DNA from: Chlorokybus atmophyticus
Taxonomy: Eukaryota; Streptophyta; Chlorokybophyceae; Chlorokybales; Chlorokybaceae
NCBI GenBank assembly: GCA_009103225.1
Contig: RHPI01002368.1
Coordinates: 1,060,708 to 1,124,707 of the forward strand
DNA: 64,000 bases
Reading direction: 5' to 3'
A model generated the notes under the pieces. That model ran no database searches and was not told the origin of the DNA. It saw nothing but the letters and a program-made list of their open reading frames with translations. Position numbers and translations under genes: made by a program. Below, piece by piece: positions 1 to 11,173 of the stretch (position 1 is the stretch's first letter; every line of letters begins with the position of its first letter).

Positions 1-1851
1 ACAAACTGTCTTCCATATTTGTGTCGTTGAGCATGGCTCGAACACGCTCCAAGAGTGTCCTGTTGAGGCGTTCAGCTGCTCCATTCTGCTGCGGGGTGTA
101 GGGTGCCGTTGTCTCGTGGCGTATGCCCTTGCTGGCGAAGAACTCCTTCAACTCCTTGTTGATGTACTCCCCTCCTCGATCACTCCTCATTGCCTTCATC
201 TTGTTGCCAGACTGCGTCTCCAACAAGGCCACGACTGTGCGCACAGCTCCAGCAACTTCTGACTTGAGCGTCAATGGAAAGATGATGGATAGCTTGCTGT
301 AGTCGTCGAGGAATGTAGCAAAGTACCTGGCCCCTCCCTTCGACACAATGCACATAGGGCCACAGACATCCATGTGCACAAGCTCGCAAGGATGCTGACT
401 GCTAGAAGAGGATGATGGGAATGGCATAGCATGCTGCTTTGCAACCAGGCATGGTTCACAAAGTGCACCCGATGCATTCTTGAGTTCTTCTGTGCTGAGA
501 TGGATGCCCTTGACCATTTTAGCGACAAGGCGAGTGAGGTTGACGTAGCTGAGATGCCCGAACCTCTGATGCCACAATGTTGGCGACTCCTTGTCCTTCA
601 CCATTATGGCTTGAATGTCAATGTCCTGAGGGTGCTGCTCCACGTGGTAGAGCCCTCCCGGATCAGCGATTCCAACCCAGTGCACGACCCCATGAAGGAT
701 GACTGTGCAGCCACCCTTCCGAAATAGGATCTCCGCGCCTAAACGCTCCGCAACCCTCACAGAGAATAAGTCCGCAATAGCCTTAGGAACATGCAGGACG
801 TTGCGTAACAACACCTCGCGTAGTGTGTTACCAACCTTGCACTGGAGTCGTACGTTGCCAACTCCCTCAGCCACCAGTATTCGCCACTGAAGCCCGCCAC
901 CTTGATTGTGGACGTCAGCTTTCTGTAGCCCTCCATCACCTCCTTGTTTGGTGTGAGATGACGATTGCAGCCAGAGTCCACCGTACAGAAAGCTGTGCCC
1001 GCCCTCGAACTGGATGCAGTGAAGGCGACTTGTTTCTCCTTGTGTTGGTGCTCGTTGCCGCTGTTGCTGGTGCTTGCTCTAGGTTGCCCCTGTTGTTTCT
1101 TCCTACAATTCTTCACAATGTGCCCCTTCGAACCACACCAGTGGCATGTGAGGTCTTTGTGACGAGGATTGCCCGGCTTGTTGCCCTTGTTCTTCTCTTC
1201 ATGGTTGCTCTTCTTCCCGTTCTTGTTGGTGTAGAAGGCCACGGCATCAGCTTGCTCGTCCTTCTTCATCACCTTCTGCTCCACGGTGAGCAGTTTCGGT
1301 AGTACATCGTCCAGCGTCAGCTCTAATGACGATGTCTCTAGCAGTGTTGCAACGACCTCGTACTCTGCTGGTAGCCCTGCAACAACAGCCAGCACAACCT
1401 CCGTCTCCCCCATATTATGGCCGACGTTGATGAGGTCCGCCCACAGCTCTCTCGCGCGCGCAACATACTTTGTGATGGGTTCTGCTGCCTCCTTCCTGAG
1501 TGCGCTCAGCTGCTTGCGTAGCTGCAATTTTCTGGCGTTGTTCTTGGCTCTGAAAACGGCTGATAGCTTGTCCCAAGCTTGTCTACCATCTTCACATGCA
1601 GTGAGCATGGAAAAGTGATGCGGTTTGTAATTCAACACAAGCAAAGAGTGTGCTTTTGCTGAATGCTCTAACCACACAGTGTTTGCTCCTGGTATTGGTG
1701 GTGGTGCCTTCGGGTCAACATACTTCCACACCTTCTTATGGATGAGCAAGGCCTTCATCTCCACGCACCATGTGTTGTAGTTGACGGTGTCCAGCTTTGC
1801 AATCTGCCCCTTGTCGTAGGTCGCCTCCATCTTTGTCGTGCCTGCCTTCAC
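1..1851 (-). pseudogene. copia gag-pol polyprotein, N-terminal half, frameshifted
   Basis: Gag starts at the ATG at 1851 and carries a UBN2-like copia gag region, then a CCHC zinc knuckle (CHWCGSKGHIVKNC). The protease active-site motif VDSGC follows in the same frame. Compared with the other copy, one G is missing near 885, which throws the reading frame before the gag-pre-integrase domain. The integrase frame continues to position 1 and retains the SDRGGEY block and the catalytic Glu (codon at 71-73), which the other copy has lost. The copy is non-functional as it stands. The identification as copia polyprotein is secure. Confidence 0.92.
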
Positions 1852-1944
1852 TTGCAGTTGACACCCAAGGCTCTGCTACCAACAAGCTACCGTAGTGTAA
1901 AACTACTATGCACACAAGGTAGTCTCACACTTCTCAAGCGTAGT

Positions 1945-1958
1945 GTGGGCCCATAACC
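1945..1958 (-). other. copia family A primer-binding site
   Basis: Read on the minus strand this is GGTTATGGGCCCAC, directly after the LTR. It is complementary to the anticodon stem-loop of plant-type initiator tRNA-Met, not to a tRNA 3' end. That is the half-tRNA priming arrangement known for Drosophila copia and related elements. Confidence 0.75.
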
Positions 1959-2181
1959 TATTGAAGGACTAGCATGCACATGTAGCTGAGGCAAGCATGG
2001 ATACACACGGACAGAGCTACCGCCACCATAGCATACACAAGTCACATCACATTCATCTATTACAAGTTGTCCGCTGGTTCTTATACCAGCCAGTTACACA
2101 CACGTCTACGTTTGCAAGCACTGCGTAAGCTATACTTAGCCTTTTGACGCGCTCTAAGCTGTGTTGTCTTCCTTCCAACGT
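1959..2181 (-). repeat. 5' LTR of copia family A copy 1, internally deleted
   Basis: It matches the intact family A LTRs at 50,128, 54,665 and 60,025. A TATA box sits in an inverted repeat and TGTAA lies downstream. About 200 bp are missing. The first nine bases of the LTR are joined directly to the GAAGACAAC segment; GGAAG microhomology at the joint suggests a deletion. The bases just outside (TCAGT) would be its target-site duplication, but the other end lies outside the window. Confidence 0.8.
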
Positions 2182-2719
2182 CAGTCAATCGTGAACTTGA
2201 TGCCGTCCATGCTTGTGACCTTCGTTGCCTCTTGCAACCTACCCACCAAGCAAGCACCTACTCACACGATAACAACTCACTACACCCTACACAAGCATGT
2301 AAGGGTCCATAACCTGTTGAGATGCGTTAACAAACCTACACATGCACATGTGTGCACGCCACCCAACACCAACGCCAAGAGGCTGCAACAACAAGACTAA
2401 GACTAAGACCATCTATTGCCATCATGTCCGCGGGTTTTATACCCGCCAGGAATACACCTGTCTACTCTAGAAGCCACCACGTTCGTTACACTTATTTGAA
2501 TGATGCGTTCAAAGAAGCATCTTGTAGCTACTTTTAAGGGCTATCTACTGAGCTCTGAACGCCCAAATCGGTGCAGTAACCACCGAGTTATGACGATTCT
2601 CGTGCAGGATTGGAAGTCGCCAGACTCCGGACTTGAGTCCTCGCATAGAGCCTTCTCACGGCCATTCCTATTCAGAGGGCAAGCTGACCGTTCGCCTGGA
2701 TGTAGGAATATCTTCAACA
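2182..2719 (-). mobile_element. Ty1/copia family B, 5' end fragment (LTR-B, primer-binding site, gag start)
   Basis: A complete LTR occupies 2315-2719, beginning TGTTGA and ending TCTTCAACA as written on the plus strand. It is followed leftwards by GGTTATGGACCC (2303-2314 reversed), again a half-initiator-tRNA-type primer site, and then by a short gag start reading TSMDGIKFTID. Gag is cut at 2181 by the family A insertion. The LTR is homologous to the solo LTR at 23,171-23,613. The right flank runs straight into retro-G sequence, so family B inserted there. Confidence 0.8.
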
Positions 2720-3160
2720 TACCTATCGTAGTGGCTTGTTTACTTACAGTGCCACCCTCTTTGCTCAAGTGAGTGCGACGCATTCTGCATCAAATAGTGT
2801 AGTCTGTATCTTTGGATACATCCCGGTGCATTCGTTATGACTGTCATCACATAGTGCGCACACAAGCACTAGTGTGGTGAGTGGTAGCAGCATCAAAACA
2901 GATAGTAGAGCACAAACACTCTACCCTGCATACACTTTCACCTGTGGACTAGTTGTACGAGCAAAACCACCCCGTTCTCTCCAATAGACAAGGGTGACCT
3001 CGACAGCTGGAGCACAACCTCCAATCTTACCTACGAGCGGACCAGCGACGGGAGCAGCGATTGCAGCAGCAGCAGAGGCTCGCATTCTGTATGCACCTTC
3101 ACTCCGTTTTGGTCGACTCCTCGCCATCGAGCTTCCCCACTATCCCCACTATCATCTGAC

Positions 3161-5392
3161 ATGGATGACTACGAGATGGAGTCTTCCAGCTCAACCACAT
3201 CCCTGCGTTTCTCCAGATGTGCTGGCACCACCTCTCTGAACGAATTCATCGTCAAGTTCCATTCCAAGATGCGACAGCAAGCTCTTAAGAACAAAGACTG
3301 GTCAGAGGCGATTTTTTTCCACATTGTTGCTCAATATGTAGACCATGAAGCACGCGATGTCTGGAAGTCTGCTACTGAACTGCATCAAGCTAATGGCTAT
3401 GACGAGCTTGCCAGCACCATAGCATCTTCATCATTGCGCAGTCTAGCAGCCGTCGTTTCGCCTGCCACTCCAGCTGCAGTCACCGGCTTGTCCATAGCTA
3501 CAGCCATCGAGAGGGCAAAGGAGGAGGAGCCTGAGTTGGTGATCGTCAACCTGGCCTCTGCAGAGATTGAGATCAAGACGGCCGCGCGACGGGCCTGTTG
3601 AGAAGCAAGCATGCAAGTGAAGAGGGCAAGCAATGACACACAGGAGAAGGCAACACACTTCCCATTTCCCATTTGATTACCAACAGACCGCGGGGTTACA
3701 TACCCGCCAGTCAGTACACAGCTTGTACACACTGCTGGTCTACACGCAACAGCGTCCAATATACTGAACTGTATCCTACGCTGTAAGATGTGCCACGTAG
3801 CTAACTTGATCAGCTTTGTAGCAAGCTATGCCACGTCCTATAAGACTGAGTATCCTAGGAGATATAACGATTCTCCTAGGACCCTTCTCTGCAGTCCGCG
3901 CCAGGACGTTCATGTCCGGAGTCTTCGAGGTCCTCCCATCGAGGTCCCTTCTCTTCTCTCTTGTATGCAGGGCAGGCTGACCGGATGTAGGAATATCTTC
4001 AACAGGGCCCGAATCCTGGATCTTTCTGCTGCCAGCCTTGAGGAACAACGAACTGCAGCCGCTGAGGTGGGCACGCCCCTACCTATGGCAACACCTGGCT
4101 CTCGTGCGGGAGGCAGTGCTTTCACCCTTGGGTCAGTTGCACTGCCCGCACCAGCCATCATTGTAGGTGCTGCCATCTCTGACTCTCCACTCAAAGATCT
4201 ATACGCTGCACTTCAGCGCACCTTCCCACCGCAGACCACTAGTAAAGTGGAGGAGTTGAGGCGGTTCCGGCGCAAGCCCAATGAGGACCCCCTACGCCTG
4301 TACTCCGAGTTGTAAGGGCTGTTGAAGGACACTGACTACAAGATCGTCAACGATGAGGCGGCCGCAGTGGAATATGTCAATGAGTTTGATGCCACCATGA
4401 GCGAGTCGACGCGCCTGACCCTGAACTACAGCAGGCCCCTTGGCTACACGCTCAAGGAAGCTTTTGAAACTGCACAAGCCATCCCTAAGCGCTTGGTGTA
4501 TGAGAAGGCAGTGCTGGATACCAACCGCAGCGCCTCACGGCCTGTAGCCAGCACGACTGTCGAGCCTCCGCGCCGCGAACGTGGCCGCGACGCTCCACCA
4601 GCACGCGACAAAGGGAAACAGTCAGCGCATACTGCTCTGTCTGCCCATGTGCTGTGTCATCGCTGTGGACGGCATGGGCACTACCAAAAGGAGTGCACCA
4701 AAGAGTACTCAACTCTGGCCTGCGACTACTGTCACAAGACAGGCCACTTGGAGTCCGTCTGCTGGCTGAAGTTCCCTGAGTTGAGACCCGTCAACAACTA
4801 CAACAGCAACAACACTGGAGGCCACAACGGTAACAACTCTGGTGGTTACAACGGCAACAACCTTGGTGGCTACAACAGCAACAACACTGGAGGCCACAAC
4901 GGCAACAACGCTGGTGGCTACAACAACAATTACACCGGAGGCCATAACAGAACCAACAACTACGCCAACGCTCGCAAGGAAGAGCAAGGCTACAGGGGGA
5001 AGAATCGCCCTCCTCAGCGCAAGGGACTGGAAGGACGTCCGCGCGCTGCTGCTGTTGCCGCTAAGGCTCGAGCCAAACCGCCAGCTGATGACCATATGGC
5101 TGCCCTCATGGCACGTATGGCATGCTTGGAGGAAGACAAGGAGCAGGACTACCGCGCCTGTTACTCTGCCCGGTGGGCACTAATGGCTCCAAAGCGCACG
5201 AGAGACACCAGCACTCCGTCGCGTATTCAACCATCCCGGCGAGTTCGAGGGGAAGCCGCAACATCGTCAGTAGCCACCTCCTCTGAAGCCACCAGTGGCA
5301 CTACACCAGCCGCAACGGTCACACCGGCTACGACGTCAACTCCGTCAATGTCAATACAACTATTTGAGTTGCACCAGGTATTGGTACGTTAG
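3161..5392 (+). pseudogene. gag-like protein with two CCHC zinc knuckles (retro-G copy A)
   Basis: The N-terminal part (3161-3595) continues in frame after the solo LTR (from 4005). Two C-X2-C-X4-H-X4-C zinc knuckles lie at about 4660-4760 (CHRCGRHGHYQKEC and CDYCHKTGHLESVC). An Asn/Gly-rich stretch of repeated NNTGGHNG and GGYNGNN units occupies 4790-4960, followed by a basic region and a Thr/Ala-rich tail. A TAA at 4314-4316 interrupts the frame. A one-base loss near 5348, by comparison with copy C, ends it early. Gag RNA-binding is the likely ancestral role. No pol was found downstream. Confidence 0.75.
3596..4004 (-). repeat. solo LTR, family C, with perfect TSD GGGCC
   Basis: The 409-bp unit begins TGTTGA and ends TTCAACA and is flanked on both sides by GGGCC (3591-3595 and 4005-4009). 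Its reversed start resembles LTR-B. Removing it with one GGGCC restores an uninterrupted gag frame across the joint, which confirms both ends. The minus orientation is inferred from similarity to families A and B, including the TATA hairpin region. Confidence 0.9.
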
Positions 5393-5400
5393 TGGGCACC

Positions 5401-6713
5401 ATGACGCCAACATCGGTGAGCACAATGGCGACAGCCACTGCTGTCACCGACTCTGCAGCAGTTGATCGCACCGGTCTCACTCCAGCTGCAGGAGCACCTG
5501 TGTCAGCGAGTGTTGAGACCACTCTCACACCACTGCCCGGCACTATCGCAACCACTGCCAGTGCCATCGTCGAGTCCGCTGCCATTGCAACGACGCGCGC
5601 AGCTACGATGCCCGCCCTCGACGCCACTCAGGCTGTCTCGCAAGCTCAGCAAGCTGAGCGCGCGTGGGAGACCATCATGCGTGGAGTAGATCCCACTACC
5701 ATTGCTTTTTGGCGAGGAGGAGAGCGCACCACGCGCGTTGAACGCAATGATTGCGTTTTCCCCCTGCCTGAATATCACACCCTGGAAGAGCAGCCCCAGC
5801 GGCAAGTGGAGGATGAAATCCTCACCGGCACGGCACGCCTCAAAGGCGAGACCGCGTCCTTGTGGTTAAAACATCTGTTGTGCTGGTGTTGGCCTTGCAG
5901 CTGTTTTGGACTCCACATGACAACATGCAGACCGCGCCACGCCAGCCCGCACAAGTCCATCACGAGCCTTTTGAGCCAAGTCCGCTGGACACGCATTGAG
6001 ATTGGCAACCCAGCATGCAGCAGCACATTAGTGATGCCGCTGACATGCCTTTGGGTACCGATGAAGCATCGAGGACCCTCACTAATCCTCGGCTTCAAGA
6101 GCGCTACGCCGCTCTGGAACAAGCGTTCACCTGGCGGCAAGACCAAAACGCCATCAATGCACGAGCGCAAGCCCTTACCCCTGCCCGTGCTTCCGTTCCT
6201 CAATCAACAATAGCTGGTCCATTGTCCAGCATCACACCTCTTACCGTCGAGACCAACATTGACCAGGCGAGGGCGCTGGCCCAACAAACCATGGGGTGGA
6301 TTGCCCCGCTGCTACCCGCCTTGGTGGAAGATTTGCCTGACGAATAACGAGATCCAGGGAGAGGCTATCTTACAGCACAAAGGTATACGCAACGGGATGG
6401 AGCAGGCCTAGTTGGAGAACGGCAAGTTTGCATTGCCCTGTTGCAACAAGCAACCAAGCTACATCAACAAGAAGGCATTGGCCTGAAACAGATGATGAGA
6501 ATGCGAGAAGGTGGCAATGTAGCGCCAGCGAGATTAGTGATTTGGCTTGTCACCAATCACCCCGCAGTCCCTTTGTTCGCATTTGGCACCAGATTGTCAT
6601 GGCTGGACGCTTTCCTTCGCTTGCTATGGCAAGCCTATGACGAGGTGGCCTCGGCAGCCAACAATACTTTAGAAGGAGCTCATGGCGCCATACTGAGGTT
6701 GCATGGAGTGTAA
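5401..6713 (+). pseudogene. retro-G gag tail and downstream open frames
   Basis: After the frameshift near 5348 the Thr/Ala/Pro-rich gag tail continues to about 5760, matching copy C closely. Further open stretches (6015-6347 and 6441-6713) have no counterpart elsewhere in the window and no motif I recognise. They could be the continuation of the retro-G coding region, but without homology their coding status is uncertain. Confidence 0.45.
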
Positions 6714-8589
6714 ACAGCGCAACAACGCATACGCATTGCAGCTGCTTATAAACAGCATGTCCCACAGCCAGAGATCTACCTCACTGTGCGTGCACGAGCA
6801 ACAACGGAGCTTGAAGTGGGGGTGGTCAATGGCAGATGGGATGCCTACATGCTAGGGATCCTAAGGGTTCCCACCATCACCCACGACACAAGAGCGCGGC
6901 TCCTGCGCGCACTGTATCTTCAGCCCATGCCTCAGAACCATTGCTGGAGGTGATGGTGTCAACAATCCAACAGCCACATGGGAAGGTACACTAGTCAGGG
7001 GAGCGGCTCATGCTGTACGCTGGACATCATGTCACCGGTAGAAATGACCCCCCAACAGTTCGGCCTTGCCCTCAACTTAAATGGAGATCTAGCTATAACT
7101 TATCTTGGGATCCGCATGTAAGCAACGTATTGGATTTTGCATTTTTTCCTGCTGCAGCCACAACTTAGTTTAATATTTAGCTGCCATTAAGGTTAAGTAG
7201 TTGGTGTGCATTAAGTTCGGTATCCGTCTTTTCTTGAACTTAATAATACCCACATCCTGTACTATTTTTCGGTTAAAACAAGTATTAAGGGGATCAGATT
7301 TGATGCGTGATTTAACCAAAAATGTCGCAACGCAGCGGGGTTTGCGATTACATCGACAGGATTTGAACTTGTGCGGATGAAGCCTGTCGAGTTAACAAGA
7401 CGCGACCTATGACCTAACCACCTACCTACTAGTCTACAATGACACAAGACATTTAATATTGCGTTTGCTACTTAAAAAAGTGTGGTCAAGATCAGACTCT
7501 TTGGAAGAGGCGGGACACATAGACAAACACTATTCGAATACGCGGCCTTGTGGATTTGTATCGTGAGAAGGCGGACCGTGATGACAATGCGGGTTAGAGC
7601 AAGCGTCCGCACTTCAAGTAGCACACGGAGGTGTTGAGCGGCAAATTGAAGGTGGTGTGCAAGGCAACACATTCAGCTCAGTCTGGAAGCTCACAAAACC
7701 ATGCGGAGCTGGCGCGTGCCACAAGGTGTCCGCACTCGTCGCACTAGTCGTGGAGAACGCAGCGCTAGCGGGGCTGCACACATAGCCGGCAAGAGAAAGG
7801 TTGTTTGTCATGAAGGATGATGAGGATGGAGGTGTGTACGCGTACTTGTTGTATAGCGCGGTATTGTACAATGTGCGACCCCGTGATGGCTACGGCAACT
7901 ACTAGCCTATAGTGCATGGAAGGCGCACGCTCTATCAGCATCCACAACGGCGGTCTCTCCTTTAATACGAGGCAACGGGGTCCACATTGCAGCTTCGGAG
8001 GTTTGCAAAAGTGCTGGGGGTCATGAGGAACTATTTATACCAGTTGATGTGCGTCGCCACACGGTATCGGCACATTCGACGGTGATGGTGGGAGGCCCTG
8101 CGCCTGTCACACCTATAGGGCATGGCGTCTCACTCTTAAGTACTTACTTATAGTAGTAAGTCATGCTGTGTGTGAATTCCGCTTCATGTGTAGTGCTTGT
8201 GAGGTGTGCTGATGCACAGTGTCGGGCCTTGCGAACTTATGTGCTCCTCCGAGTCGATCCCAACTATATTGCCTAATGAGAACTTACGACAGTCTTTTTT
8301 CTAATGTATCTTATTTACTTGTGACAATCACATGAAGGTCTGCAATTCAATCGGCACAGTGCTGAAGGCACTGCATACCTCCTGCATGTACATGCTTGTG
8401 TATGGGGAACACGAGTTATGACATGAACAACACATGAATCACCCAGATGATGTGCACACTTGTGCATGCTGACTACTTCAACAAGACACCCTTTCTATGA
8501 ACTTGGAGAGTCCCTGTTCTTGTGAGCAGTCTTCAACGGGAGTGAGAAAGACCGTTGATACGCTTGCGGCAGCCCTCACACCGGTAGCC
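6714..8589. other. unassigned stretch; one tRNA-like relic
   Basis: No supported gene was found. The only structured signal is a tRNA-like minus-strand sequence at about 7345-7430. The rest shows no long open frame with recognisable content, no LTR ends and no tandem repeats. Confidence 0.5.
7345..7430 (-). other. tRNA-like sequence (tRNA pseudogene or SINE head)
   Basis: On the minus strand a B-box-like T arm (GTTCAAATCC with one mismatch in the stem) follows an A-box-like GGTGGTTAGG segment at tRNA-like spacing, with GTTAAC where an anticodon would lie. The anticodon stem does not pair properly and the acceptor stem is unconvincing, so it is not called as a functional tRNA. Confidence 0.3.
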
Positions 8590-9240
8590 CTCAAATGACA
8601 CTGTCTCCGTTGGAGGGTCGAGACAGTAGTAGTGCATGCCCACCGCTGTTGCAACCATGGCACAGCTTTATGAGTGCGTCGTCATCGGCGCTGCCACACC
8701 TCTCACACTGCTTACTGCGGCTGGGGCGCGGATGGCGTATCACAATGACGCCGAAGCTCGCAACATGCGGCAAGTAACATGGAGCGCGGTTTTTTATATA
8801 ATGTTCTTAGTACGCTCGCCGTCGTTGCCAGTCAAGTCCAGCACTTGTGAACACCTTCAGCACCTTGTAGATGACTCGCTTGACGCTGATCATTGTTATG
8901 ATGTCAAGGGCGTCGTGGGTCTGGGGGTCATGCAATAAACGTCTATTGCATGACCCTCTAAACGTAGTCGCCTGCTTTGAAGGGATGCTTGCGCTGCTTG
9001 TAGACATATACGGAATGTAGAATCCACCACGTATGCGCTCGTAGCTCAGTGTGTTGCGGTGTTGGGTAATGCACAAGTTGCTCATAATCATAGAAATGGC
9101 GTGCGCGAACAAGTATGCGCGCTGTTGCACATCATGCAGCATCGCCACAGGGTTGTTTACATTATCCAACACGCCGCTGCGCTCCACCTTCTTTTGTGCG
9201 TAGAAGGAAAGGAATGGCTCACGGTGGAACAGCAATTGCA
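8590..9240 (-). pseudogene. gypsy-type pol relic: integrase tail and PHD-like finger
   Basis: The minus strand encodes, in broken frames, a block reading NLCITQHRNTLSYERIRGG (about 9010-9080) and later a Cys-rich block with CERCG and LCHGCNSGGH (about 8620-8715). I recognise this order, a conserved AQHRDTLRYxRIRGG-like box followed by a C-X2-C...LCDGCxxGxH PHD finger, from the C-terminal pol region of green-algal gypsy-like elements. PHD fingers bind histone tails and may guide integration. Frames are broken and the flanks lack LTRs, so this is a decayed fragment. Confidence 0.55.
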
Positions 9241-9868
9241 GGGCCTGTACATGCGCAACAAGGCCTTGCCATTACATGCAGCCCATCTCGTAGCATTGCG
9301 CATATACAATCCACATTTTAGTGGTGCTACAAGATGATCGGTGGCTTGTGTTAATATGGATTGTATGTAAGCACTGCTATTGAACAACACCATGACATGA
9401 TTGCCGTAATCGCAATATAAAACAATGCGCCGCTCATACATAATACGTTTATATATGAACTACAATTGCAACCCCGATGACCATGCCCACATGGCTTGCA
9501 CCCTGCAAGATCGATTTTTCATCCAATGATATCATTAGATGATTCGCATAGCTGCATGACGCAATCATGCGCACGTGGTGGTCACGAGTGATGAGCAGCG
9601 GACGTCCCACATCTGCGTAACGGCTATATATAACCATATCATCCACTTGGTTATCGGCATCAACACTCCACATTGCACTCAAGGCCACGCCATAACATAA
9701 CATATATTAAAGACGTATTCGACATTGGCTGTTTAACCCATCTCGATAAGTCTCATATAGCGTCAAAGACACTCACAAAAAGGCTATGTCAAGAAGCTGA
9801 TAGAGCATTGCTTTAGCAAATGCGAGTCTTATACACATCGTACTCACATCTAATGTATGCATTGTACC
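9241..9868. other. unassigned, AT-richer flank of the PHD relic
   Basis: Short minus-strand open stretches exist but contain no recognisable motif. It may be further decayed pol sequence, but this cannot be shown. Confidence 0.4.
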
Positions 9869-9905
9869 NNNNNNNNNNNNNNNNNNNTCCCCCCCCCCCC
9901 CCCCC
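9869..9905. other. assembly gap followed by poly-C
   Basis: Nineteen Ns are followed by a C homopolymer. Sequence to the left and right need not be truly adjacent. Confidence 0.95.
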
Positions 9906-11006
9906 CTCCCCGCAAATATCAATCTACCGTAGTGGGGCTTTATTGGTTAAAGGGATTGTATTGTAACGATACCGTATTACTTTTGGGAATGTGCAATACA
10001 CATCAAGCATTGCAAAGGTAGAGTGAGAGCTGAGTTGTACCACAGCAACTACTTGCTTAGGCAAGTCGCTGGTGCGTGCGCTTGCTAGATTTGGGATCAG
10101 TGGGCTAAAAGGCCGGCACAGTCTTAGAATGAGACGCGACGCGTGCTTGCTTGGCAACGTGCGCCTTGCTCGGTTGTCGGTAGGCGAGACTCAGGCCTAT
10201 GTTGCGCGGTGCTTTTATCCATAGATAGGTGTAGGCTACACCTAACGCAGTTCAGCATACGCAGCTGGAGGCGACGGTCCCAACCCACTTGCAACGGCCA
10301 CCTTGTAATCTAAAGCGTTGCCAGTGTATCTGCATCGCTTCTGTCGTGATATCTCTCAGTCGGTTGTGTCCCTCCGCACGCAGACTTTCTTCCAATTGAC
10401 TTAAGGCAGCATGGCAGGCTACAAGCCTGCCAGGGGCGCAGGGCCCACCGCTTTACCGTTCGATTCGCATCTGCTAGCGGCATAGAAGTTTGTATCGCAG
10501 CGTAGTAAATAACTTCACGGCTCTATCTTCGCGTCGACATGCTCCGGTTCTGTGAAGTCCCGTCGAGTAGGCTTAGCGTAAGCTTAGCGGTTGCGAGTGG
10601 CGACACCAAGCAGGCGACTGCGGGCAAAGCTTGCCGGTAATGTTGTTTGTTCATTACCGGGCGCAGATGAGCTGGCGGCGGCAGCTCAGCCTCAGCGTGG
10701 CAGGCGGTAATGCTCGCCGCAGCACACAGACACGTATGCACGGCATACTGTCGTGCTAGCTAGTCTTAGCTCTTGGTATGCAGCACGTGCAAGGCGGCTG
10801 TTTAGGCCTAGGTCTGCCTTGGTTGCATGCACGCCTTGCTGCTTTGCGCACGTGTATGGCTGTGCGGGGCCTCCATTGTAGCTATATTGTAGCTATAGGA
10901 GTGAAAGCTTGCCGCAGCTCCACGCCGAGCAACACACGGACGCACGTGTTTCATGGCGTGCTGTCGAGCGGTTTTGAGAACCAGGCGGAGTAGCTCAGGC
11001 CAAGGG
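9906..11006. other. upstream intergenic region of the secreted-protein gene
   Basis: No coding region is supported. The stretch contains short palindromic GCTAGC-like and GCATGC elements and ends at a TATA box. Reading frames present are short and lack recognisable motifs. Confidence 0.45.
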
Positions 11007-11013
11007 TATAAAA
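11007..11013 (+). promoter_or_regulatory. TATA box of the secreted-protein gene
   Basis: TATAAAA lies about 165 bp upstream of the start codon at 11174, leaving room for a normal 5' UTR. No second candidate lies closer. Confidence 0.6.
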
Positions 11014-11173
11014 GCACTGCCGGCGCAACGCCCTTCTTCATACAGCCGCGGGACAGGTAACGCAGCTGCTTGACGCCATTGCATGCCTGCCTGCCTGCCT
11101 ACTTGCTCTTGCGTGTCGTGGACCATCAACCCTTGCTTCTGTTGCGTACTTGCAGGCCTGGGCGGCCGTCACG

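Larger units (their letters stand above)
1..2181 (-). mobile_element. Ty1/copia retrotransposon, family A, copy 1 (partial, enters from the left edge)
   Basis: This is the 5' half of a copia element read leftwards: 5' LTR, primer-binding site, gag, protease and the first part of integrase, cut by the window edge. It is closely similar in sequence and order to the full copy at 50,128-55,092. Its LTR abuts the gag of a second copia (family B), so family A appears to have inserted into family B. The gag-protease frame is single and continuous, as is usual for copia. A one-base deletion near 885 separates it from the integrase frame. Confidence 0.9.
2720..6347 (+). mobile_element. retro-G copy A: LTR-retrotransposon-like leader and gag relic
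   Basis: This is a non-coding leader (2720-3160) followed by gag-like reading frames. The leader is homologous to 21,885-22,100, which defines copy B. The later part (4497-5760) is homologous to 25,410-26,142 plus 45,927-46,410, copy C. No protease, reverse transcriptase or integrase was found, so the element class rests on the gag and zinc knuckles. It is interrupted by the solo LTR at 3596-4004; removing that LTR with one TSD copy joins the gag frame exactly. Confidence 0.65.

Noticed and set aside
3596-4004. Short open frames within the LTRs as genes
   Set aside because: These stretches are LTR sequence with defined ends and TSDs; the frames are chance.
4790-4960. Separate structural protein with NNTGGHNG repeats
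   Set aside because: The repeats are in frame with the zinc knuckles of the gag and recur in copy C, so they are part of gag.
7345-7430. Functional tRNA-Asn (GTT) gene
   Set aside because: The anticodon stem does not form and a T-stem pair is lost.
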